The notes beneath the pieces were generated by a model, which worked only from the letters and a program-made list of their open reading frames with translations, made no database searches and was not told the DNA's origin. A stretch of 64,000 bases of DNA. Source: Gemmatimonadota bacterium. GTDB taxonomy: Bacteria; Gemmatimonadota; Gemmatimonadetes; Gemmatimonadales; Gemmatimonadaceae. Of this stretch, positions 57,464 through 64,000 are shown piece by piece (the stretch's first letter is position 1; each line of letters begins with the position of its first letter). The translations under genes were made by a program, and so were the position numbers. The stretch covers positions 62,001 through 126,000 of the forward strand of contig JAQBQB010000020.1 in assembly GCA_028287235.1 (NCBI GenBank), in the 5' to 3' direction.

Positions 57464-60400
57464 ATGGCCGCCCTCATCGAATGGCTCATTTCCAGATCTA
57501 TCAAGCACCGCGCGGTCATCGTTGCCGCGACATTGCTTCTCGCCATTGCCGGCAGCTGGGCGTTTGCGACGCTTACCACGGACGCCTTTCCCGACCTGAC
57601 GCCGAACCAGGTCATCGTCATGACCACCGCGGTCGGATTGTCGCCGGTCGAAGCCGAGCAGGAGCTCAGCTACCCTCTGGAAGTGGCGATGCTCGGGTTG
57701 CCGCGCACGAACGAGGTTCGATCGATCTCCAAGGCGGGCCTCTCCGTGGTCACTGTCACCTTCGACGACGATGTAGATCTCTATTTCGCGCGGGCGCAGG
57801 TGCAGCAGCGAATGCTCGACGCCATGTCTCAGCTCCCGCCCGGAGCGCAGCCGATGCTCGGTCCCCCCGCGACGGCGATGGGCGAAGTGTTCGAGTACCT
57901 CGTCGAGAAGGACTCGGCGTCCGCCGCCGACAGCCTTGACCTCGTGAACCTCACGAACCTCCAGGAATACACCATCAAGCCGCTGCTTCGCACCGTGCCT
58001 GGCGTCGCGGACGTCAACACATGGGGCGGCATGCCGCAGCAATTCCAGGTGAACGCCGACCCGTCGAAGCTCGCCGGCTATGGCATCACGCTCCACGACG
58101 TCGAGACCGCGCTCGCCAACAACAACGCGAACTTCGGCGGCGGATACATCGAGGATCGCAGCGAGCGGCTCACGCTGCGCGGGCTCGGACGCGTCGCGGA
58201 TACCGCCGACATCGCGAACGTCGTGCTGGCGACGCGCGGCGCCACACCGGTTCGCGTGCGCGACGTCGCGTCGGTAACGGTGACGTCGCAGCTCCGGTAC
58301 GGCGCGGTCACGCGCGACGGTAAAGGCGAGGCGCTGTCCGCGGTCATTCTCATGCTCAAGGGCGCGAACGGCCGAGAGGTCGTCGATCGTGTCACGAAGC
58401 GCCTCGAGGAGATCACGCCGCTGCTTCCGAAAGGCGTGCACCTGCGGCCCTTCTACAATCAGGGCGAGGTCGTGCAGCGCACCACGCATACGGTCTTTCG
58501 CAACTTGATCGAAGGCGCGCTGCTCGTCATCGCCATTCTGTTCTTGTTCTTGCGCAGCGCACGCGCTTCACTCCTCACTGCGTCGGTCATTCCGCTGTCG
58601 CTGCTCGCCGCGTTCCTCGCCATGAAGCGCTTTGGCCTCTCGGCGAATCTCATGAGCCTCGGCGCGCTCGACTTCGGCCTGATCGTCGACGCCTCCGTCG
58701 TGATGGTCGAGAACTTCGTGCGGCGACTTCACGAGGAGCACGGAATCGAGGGAGACCGCCGGGATTTGCTGCGCCGCGCGGCGTTCGAGGTCGGACGTCC
58801 CATCGTGTTCGGTGTGGCGATCATCATCGCCGTCTACATTCCAATCTTCACGTTGGAAGGGATCGAAGGTCGGATGTTTCGGCCGATGGCGTTCACCGTA
58901 TGCGCCGCGGTCCTGGGCTCACTCGTGTTGGCGTTGACGTACGTTCCGGCGGTGGCGTCGTACGTCTTTGCCGCTCGCGCGGGCAACGGCGAGGGCGAAG
59001 TCCACGAGGACGCGCGGTGGTTTGCGGCGTTGCGCGCGCGCTACGTTCGCAGCCTCGTCTGGGCCCTCGCCAACCGCCGTGTAGTCGTCGGTGGCGCGGT
59101 CGCGCTGCTGGCCGTCGCACTTGCGTCGGTGCCATACCTCGGCACGGAGTTCATGCCCAAGCTCGACGAGGGATATATGCTCATCGAGTCACGCCGAATT
59201 CCAAGCGTGTCGCTCGCGCAGGGCATGGCCATCTCGAGCGACGTGGAGCGCACGCTCGAGCGCTTTCCGGAAGTACAGAGAGTCGTGACCAACCTCGGCC
59301 GTCCGCAGGAGGCCACCGAGACGATGGCCCTCAACCAAGCCGACGTGTACGTGATGTTCAATCCCAAATCGCAATGGCGTGCACGTTCGTTGGACGAGCT
59401 GATCCCACGAATGGACTCCGCCCTCGCCGAGATCCCGGGACTCGACTACGACTTCAGCGCGCCGATGGCGATGCGGTTGGACGAAGTCGTCTCGGGCGTG
59501 AAGACGCAGCTCGGCATCAAGATCTATGGCGACAGCTTGCCGCTCCTCCAGCAGAAGGCCGACGAGATCCTCCGCGTCGTGCAAGGAGTCGAGGGCGCCG
59601 AGGATGCGTCGGTTGGCGTGAGCGCCGGCGCGATGCAGCTCGAGGTGGACGTCGACCGCACGGCGATTGCTCGCTACGGGCTCAACGTCGCTGACGTCCG
59701 CGAGGCCGTCGAGACGGGAATCGGCGGGACGGCGGCCACGCAGGTCATCGACGGGCGCCGGCGTTTTCCCGTCGTCGTACGCCTGGCAGCGTCGTACCGA
59801 TCGACTCCCGACGCGGTGGGCAGCACGCTCATTCGCACGCCCGCGGGCGGGACCGTCACCCTGTCGCAAGTGGCGCGGGTAAACACCGTGGAAGGGCCGG
59901 AGGTCGTCAACCACGAGAACGGCCGGCGGTACGTCGTCGTGCAGAGCAACGTTCGTGGCCGCGACCTCGGCGGCTTCGTGGCAGACGTACGTCGGGCCGT
60001 CTCGGCGAATGTCTCGATGCCAGACGGATACTACGTCACGTACGGCGGCCAGTTCGAAAACCAAGCGCGCGCCACCAGGCGGTTGGCACTCATCGTGCCG
60101 CTGGTGTTCCTCTTGATCGCCGGTTTGCTCTATGCAAGTTTCGGATCGGTGCGCCACGCGCTGCTGGTGATGCTCAATGTTCCGTTCGCCCTCGTCGGCG
60201 GCATCGCGGCGCTTTGGCTTCGCGGCATCCATCTGAATCTGAGCGCCTCCGTCGGATTCATCGCACTGTTTGGTGTGGCGGTGCTCAACGGTGTCGTGCT
60301 CATCGCCTACATCAACCAGCTTCGATCCGACGGGCAGTCGTTGAACGACGCCGTACGGAATGGTGCGGACGTGCGCCTCCGGCCTGTGCTCATGACCGCA

Positions 60401-60589
60401 CTCGTGGCGTCGGTTGGTTTCATTCCGATGGCGATCTCGACGAGCAGCGGCGCAGAAGTCCAACGACCGCTGGCGACGGTGGTGATCGGCGGTTTGGTGT
60501 CGGCGACCTTTCTGACGTTGCTCGTCCTGCCTACGGTATACACGTGGGCCGAAGAGCGGGCCGCACGGCCACAGGGCCGGGCATCATGA
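57464..60589 (+). CDS. Heavy-metal RND efflux pump (CzcA/CusA-like)
   Basis: A protein of 1041 residues with the RND plan: helix 1, a large periplasmic loop, helices 2-6, a second loop, helices 8-12. HME family marks: TTDAFPDLTPNQVIVMT, SYPLEVAMLGLP and SKAGLSVVTVTF. In helix 4, GALDFGLIVDASVVMVEN carries the acidic residues of the proton relay. It exports metal ions using the proton gradient. The metal cannot be assigned from this sequence alone. It starts one base after the adaptor stop. Confidence 0.95.
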   Translation: MAALIEWLISRSIKHRAVIVAATLLLAIAGSWAFATLTTDAFPDLTPNQVIVMTTAVGLSPVEAEQELSYPLEVAMLGLPRTNEVRSISKAGLSVVTVTFDDDVDLYFARAQVQQRMLDAMSQLPPGAQPMLGPPATAMGEVFEYLVEKDSASAADSLDLVNLTNLQEYTIKPLLRTVPGVADVNTWGGMPQQFQVNADPSKLAGYGITLHDVETALANNNANFGGGYIEDRSERLTLRGLGRVADTADIANVVLATRGATPVRVRDVASVTVTSQLRYGAVTRDGKGEALSAVILMLKGANGREVVDRVTKRLEEITPLLPKGVHLRPFYNQGEVVQRTTHTVFRNLIEGALLVIAILFLFLRSARASLLTASVIPLSLLAAFLAMKRFGLSANLMSLGALDFGLIVDASVVMVENFVRRLHEEHGIEGDRRDLLRRAAFEVGRPIVFGVAIIIAVYIPIFTLEGIEGRMFRPMAFTVCAAVLGSLVLALTYVPAVASYVFAARAGNGEGEVHEDARWFAALRARYVRSLVWALANRRVVVGGAVALLAVALASVPYLGTEFMPKLDEGYMLIESRRIPSVSLAQGMAISSDVERTLERFPEVQRVVTNLGRPQEATETMALNQADVYVMFNPKSQWRARSLDELIPRMDSALAEIPGLDYDFSAPMAMRLDEVVSGVKTQLGIKIYGDSLPLLQQKADEILRVVQGVEGAEDASVGVSAGAMQLEVDVDRTAIARYGLNVADVREAVETGIGGTAATQVIDGRRRFPVVVRLAASYRSTPDAVGSTLIRTPAGGTVTLSQVARVNTVEGPEVVNHENGRRYVVVQSNVRGRDLGGFVADVRRAVSANVSMPDGYYVTYGGQFENQARATRRLALIVPLVFLLIAGLLYASFGSVRHALLVMLNVPFALVGGIAALWLRGIHLNLSASVGFIALFGVAVLNGVVLIAYINQLRSDGQSLNDAVRNGADVRLRPVLMTALVASVGFIPMAISTSSGAEVQRPLATVVIGGLVSATFLTLLVLPTVYTWAEERAARPQGRAS

Positions 60590-61224
60590 ACGCCTCGCTA
60601 CCGGCGGCTGCCGCCGATCGTGCCGCCCTGGTGCGGCGCGGACAACTCGTGTCCCGCATTACACTCCTGTACAATTCTGGCGAGGGCGTAGCGGCGATCG
60701 TCACGGGAATGCTTGCGGGAAGCGTGGCACTCGTCGGATTCGGCATCGACAGCGTCATCGAAGTGGTCTCGAGCGGTGCGGCACTGTGGCGACTGCGGTC
60801 GGACGTCGACGAAGCTCGTCGGGAACGTGCCGAACGGGTTTCGCTCCGGATCATCGGCGGTTGTTTCGCCGCCCTCGCCATTTACATCGCGCTCGATGCC
60901 GCTCACGCACTCGTGACGCATGAGGCGCCGGCGAAGACGATCGCCGGGATCATCGTCGCGGCGCTGTCCGTGGTCATCATGCCGATGCTCGCTCGCGCCA
61001 AGCGACAAGTCGCCACTGCCCTCGGCAGCCGCGCACTCCAGGCCGACGCGACGCAGACGGACTTGTGCATGTATTTGTCCGCCATCGCGCTCGGTGGATT
61101 GTTGCTGAACGCGCTCTTCGGCTGGTGGTGGGCCGATCCCGTCGCCGGCTTGGTCATGACGCCGATCATTGCCCGCGAGGGACTCGAGGGGCTGCGCGGC
61201 GAACGCGCCTGCAAGGGCTGCTGA
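60586..61224 (+). CDS. CDF-like cation transporter, short
   Basis: A protein of 212 residues with six predicted helices and no C-terminal cytoplasmic domain, close to TMEM163-like and short CDF proteins. The first metal-site region is GFGIDSVIEVVSS (Asp and Glu in helix 2) and the second ADATQTDLCMY (helix 5). The C-terminus ends CKGC, a possible metal-binding pair. The ATG overlaps the RND stop, so it belongs to the efflux operon. It probably moves a divalent metal across the inner membrane to feed the pump. Confidence 0.85.
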   Translation: MNASLPAAAADRAALVRRGQLVSRITLLYNSGEGVAAIVTGMLAGSVALVGFGIDSVIEVVSSGAALWRLRSDVDEARRERAERVSLRIIGGCFAALAIYIALDAAHALVTHEAPAKTIAGIIVAALSVVIMPMLARAKRQVATALGSRALQADATQTDLCMYLSAIALGGLLLNALFGWWWADPVAGLVMTPIIAREGLEGLRGERACKGC

Positions 61225-61309
61225 ACAGTCAGTTCGATTGCGAGCTTGGACAACTCGGCATCGATCTGCGCGCCAAAGTCGATGTCGGACATCGTTTCGT
61301 CTCTCATCG

Positions 61310-63340
61310 TCAAACCCGCGCCCACCGCAACGAGACCGCGTTCAACGCAACGACGATGGAGGACATCGACATCAACAGCGCGGACACCGCGGGCTGAAGC
61401 GACCAGCCAAGCGAATGGTAGAACACACCGGCGGCCACCGGGATCGCGAGCAGGTTGTAGACGCTCGCCCACGCGAGGTTCTGCTTCATCTTCCGAACCG
61501 TCGCCTTGCTCAGCCGGATGGCTTTGGCAATGTCGCTCGGATCGGACCGCATCAGAACGACACGCGCGGCCTGCGCGGCAACGTCGGTCCCCGCACCGAT
61601 CGCGATCCCGATGTCCGCTTGCGCCAGCGCGGGCGCGTCGTTGACCCCGTCGCCTACCATCGCGACCACTTGTCCCGCCTGCTGAAGACGCTGGACGTGC
61701 GCCGCCTTCTCCTCCGGCCGCACCTCGGCGAACACTTTCTGTATTCCAACCTCGCGCGCCACCCGCTCGGCCGTCCCCTGAGTGTCGCCGCTGATCAACA
61801 CCGGCTCGATCCCCATCGCTTTCAAGTCGGCGATCGCGGCGCGGCTCGACGGCCGAACCGCATCGGCGACTCCGAGTACGCCGAGCACCACGCCGCCCTT
61901 CGCGACGAAGACGAGTGATCGGCCGGCTCCGGCAAGGCGCTCCGCGACTTCCTGCGCCGTGCCGGCCGCAACGCCCTTGTCCGCCAGCAACGCCGCGTTT
62001 CCGACGAGCACCTCTTGGCCATCGAGGCGGCCGCGTAGTCCCTTGCCGGGAATGTTTTCGACGTCCGACGCCTTCGCGATGGTGAGCTTGCGATCGTTCG
62101 CCGCGCGAACCGTCGCCGCCGATAGCGGGTGAGTCGAGGACGACGAGAGTGCCGCGGCAATCCTCAACAAATCGTCCGGCCGAACATCGCCGACGGGTTC
62201 AACCTCGGTCACCGTGGGCGCGCCTATCGTCAGCGTTCCTGTTTTGTCGAGCACGATCGTTCGTATGCGGCTCATGCCTTCGAGTGTCGCGGCGTCCTTG
62301 ATGAGAATGTTGCGCTTGGCGGCGAGTCCTGTGCTCACCGCCACCGCGGTCGGAGTCGCAAGCCCAAGTGCATCGGGACACGCGATCACGATCGCCGAGA
62401 TGGCAAAGGTCAACGCCGTGAGAAACGGAGCGTGCGCCAAGACTTTCCAACCGATGAACGTGGCGACGCCCGCACCCACCGCGACGATGACGAGCACCGC
62501 CGCGGCACGGTCGGCGAGTCGCTGACCCGGGGCCTTGGAATTCTGCGCGCGCTCGACGAGGCTGGCGATCTGCGCCAGCACCGTGTCGCTTCCGACTTTG
62601 GTTGCGCGAGCGAGGACCGCGCCACTCACGTTGATCGCGCCGCCAATGACCGGCTCGCCTGGGCGCTTGTGCACAGGCGCGCTTTCACCGGTGATGAGCG
62701 CTTCATCGACCTCGGTCTCGCCCTCGATGACTTCCCCGTCAACCGGAATCTTCTCGCCTGGGAGCATCCGAAGCACGTCCCCCACCGCGACGGCACCCGT
62801 CGGAACCATTTCCTCGCGGCCGTCGCGGACGACGCGTGCCTGAGGAGGAACGAGATCGAACAGTGCGTGCAGCGCGTCGGATGTGCCGCGGCGCGACTTC
62901 ATCTCCATCCAGTGCCCGAACAACACGAAGGTGACGAGCATCGCGGCCGCTTCGTAGTACGCGACCGGATAGCCGATGATCGTCAGATAAACGCTGCTCA
63001 GATACGCCGCGAGCACGCCAACGGCAATGAGCACCGACATGTCGAGCGCGCGGTGTCGGAGTACGCTGGCGGCTCCCGAGATGAATATCCAACCGCACCA
63101 GAACACCACCGGCGTGGCGAGCACCAGCCCGATCCAGCTCGCCGCGCGAGAGTGAACCGGCATTCGAAGCCCGGGGACGTGACCGGCCATGATCGCGAGC
63201 GGAATCGTCAGAGCAAGCGCCACCCAGAAGCGCCGGCGCATGTCCGCCTCCATCGCCTTAGCCATTGATGGTTCGCTCATCATGGCCGCGTGGTCGTGCG
63301 TCGTCATGGCTCGCATGTGCGCCTCCATCGAATCCATCAC
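61310..63340 (-). CDS. P1B-type metal ATPase with CPD motif
   Basis: Up to 676 residues (GTG 63340, or ATG 63337). The N-terminus is Met/His-rich (MEAHMRAMTTHDHAAMM) instead of holding a CxxC domain, as in CopB-like pumps. Parts seen: TGESAPVHK actuator loop, DKTGTLT with the phosphorylated Asp, STHPLS (HP motif), GDGVNDAPALAQAD hinge. The helix-6 motif reads CPDALGLATP, with Cys near residue 321; CPC or CPH is usual. Likely a Cu-type exporter, but the metal is uncertain. It is convergent with the efflux operon. Confidence 0.93.
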   Translation of the reverse strand: MMDSMEAHMRAMTTHDHAAMMSEPSMAKAMEADMRRRFWVALALTIPLAIMAGHVPGLRMPVHSRAASWIGLVLATPVVFWCGWIFISGAASVLRHRALDMSVLIAVGVLAAYLSSVYLTIIGYPVAYYEAAAMLVTFVLFGHWMEMKSRRGTSDALHALFDLVPPQARVVRDGREEMVPTGAVAVGDVLRMLPGEKIPVDGEVIEGETEVDEALITGESAPVHKRPGEPVIGGAINVSGAVLARATKVGSDTVLAQIASLVERAQNSKAPGQRLADRAAAVLVIVAVGAGVATFIGWKVLAHAPFLTALTFAISAIVIACPDALGLATPTAVAVSTGLAAKRNILIKDAATLEGMSRIRTIVLDKTGTLTIGAPTVTEVEPVGDVRPDDLLRIAAALSSSSTHPLSAATVRAANDRKLTIAKASDVENIPGKGLRGRLDGQEVLVGNAALLADKGVAAGTAQEVAERLAGAGRSLVFVAKGGVVLGVLGVADAVRPSSRAAIADLKAMGIEPVLISGDTQGTAERVAREVGIQKVFAEVRPEEKAAHVQRLQQAGQVVAMVGDGVNDAPALAQADIGIAIGAGTDVAAQAARVVLMRSDPSDIAKAIRLSKATVRKMKQNLAWASVYNLLAIPVAAGVFYHSLGWSLQPAVSALLMSMSSIVVALNAVSLRWARV

Positions 63341-63365
63341 CCCACTGAGCGGCCTGCCCCGAGAA

Positions 63366-64000
63366 TTACTTCGGCACCGTCACGATCGCGATCCACTTCC
63401 CATTGGGGCTCACCGCGAGACGGCTGATCTCCGTGAGACCCGCCGCGCTGAGATCGGCGGCATCGGACCACGCACTGTCGCCGCTGTGCCAGAACAACAA
63501 CTTCGATCCCGACGCCGTGAGCACGAGGTCGTTGCTCGCCCACGCAATGTCCTGCGAGCCGCGCGGCAGCGCGATCAAGTCGCGTGACGCACGCGCCGGC
63601 CAACGCATGGCGGCGAGCACGGACGCCGAGTCGACGGTGTGCACGTACGAGAACCCACTCCGGTCCGGCAGCGGCGCGAGTGAGCGGCCGATGTTGCGCG
63701 CCAACGTGTCGGACCGCCCCGTGCGCACGTCAGTGTGCACCAGCGCGTTCGGCCGGCCGAGGACGAAGAGCGCGAGATTGTTCGCGTCGATCCAGGCGTG
63801 ATACCCTACCGGCTTGAGCGCCGCGATCACGATTCTCGGATGGCTCCCGTCGAGCGCAAAGCTCCACAGCCGCTGCGTGGAATCCTTCTCCACGCGGATC
63901 ACCGAGAACCGCTTTCCGCCGGGCATTACCGTCGCCGAGTACTCACTTTCCGGCGTCGACGTGACGCGTGTCGTCGCCTTCGTCGTGAGATCGTAGCGGT
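63366..64000 (-). CDS. C-terminal part of a PD40/TolB-like beta-propeller protein, cut by window edge
   Basis: The frame is open to the window edge, so the N-terminus lies beyond 64000. About 211 residues are visible, with repeated blades (LWSFALDGSHPRIVI, AWIDANNLALFVLG, RSGFSYVHTVDSAS, DIAWASNDLVLTASG, RLAVSPNGKWIAIVTV). This is the WD40-like PD40 pattern of TolB-type periplasmic proteins. The role is unknown. It ends 26 bases before the P-type ATPase on the same strand, so they may be co-transcribed. Confidence 0.75.
   Translation of the reverse strand, partial: RYDLTTKATTRVTSTPESEYSATVMPGGKRFSVIRVEKDSTQRLWSFALDGSHPRIVIAALKPVGYHAWIDANNLALFVLGRPNALVHTDVRTGRSDTLARNIGRSLAPLPDRSGFSYVHTVDSASVLAAMRWPARASRDLIALPRGSQDIAWASNDLVLTASGSKLLFWHSGDSAWSDAADLSAAGLTEISRLAVSPNGKWIAIVTVPK

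Overview
The window is high-GC bacterial chromosome with tightly packed, often ATGA-overlapping genes. It looks like a Gram-negative, outer-membrane-bearing member of the Gemmatimonadota or a close relative. This rests on inference from gene content, a short EF-Ts, a eukaryote/archaeal-type ProRS, a BamE-like protein, a porin and RND efflux genes, and was not checked against a database. Almost all of it is core housekeeping sequence. No transposase, phage gene, CRISPR array, tRNA or rRNA was recognised.

Positions 1-11140 (plus strand) hold the end of a membrane protein, a purine block (purS, purQ, a secreted BamE-like protein, purL, purF), pyruvate phosphate dikinase, and an overlapping envelope trio (GT4 glycosyltransferase, polysaccharide deacetylase, flippase-like membrane protein). 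Positions 11290-15376 (minus) carry a complete tmRNA locus with promoter and terminator, a GAF-GGDEF diguanylate cyclase, a lone larB and dusB. An EIIA-Ntr-like gene is divergent from dusB.

Positions 16184-44734 form one long minus-strand run. It contains guaA, a YfcE-like phosphodiesterase, lysA, proS, hisS, folC, accD, the cell-shape cluster mreB-mreC-mreD-mrdA-rodA, alanine dehydrogenase, rpsO-pnp-M16 peptidase, and rplM-rpsI, rpsB, tsf, pyrH-frr-cdsA-dxr-rseP.

Positions 45041-53205 are a phosphate-starvation locus: porin and soluble PstS leftward, and lipoprotein PstS, PstC, PstA, two different PstB and PhoU rightward. Three 11-bp-spaced GTTAC repeats lie exactly where Pho boxes would be expected. 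Positions 53206-54357 are a gene-poor stretch with decayed 21-bp-periodic repeats. Positions 54358-63340 are a metal-resistance module: Cys-rich small protein, CzcC/B/A efflux, a CDF-like carrier and a P1B ATPase with an unusual CPD motif. A truncated beta-propeller protein ends the window.

The least ordinary signals are non-coding. They are a 48-bp perfect palindrome, two copies of an inverted-repeat element, a family of CATCCTGAGCG repeats in ribosomal-gene spacers, and the 21-bp repeat array. I found no clear new enzymatic or defence system.
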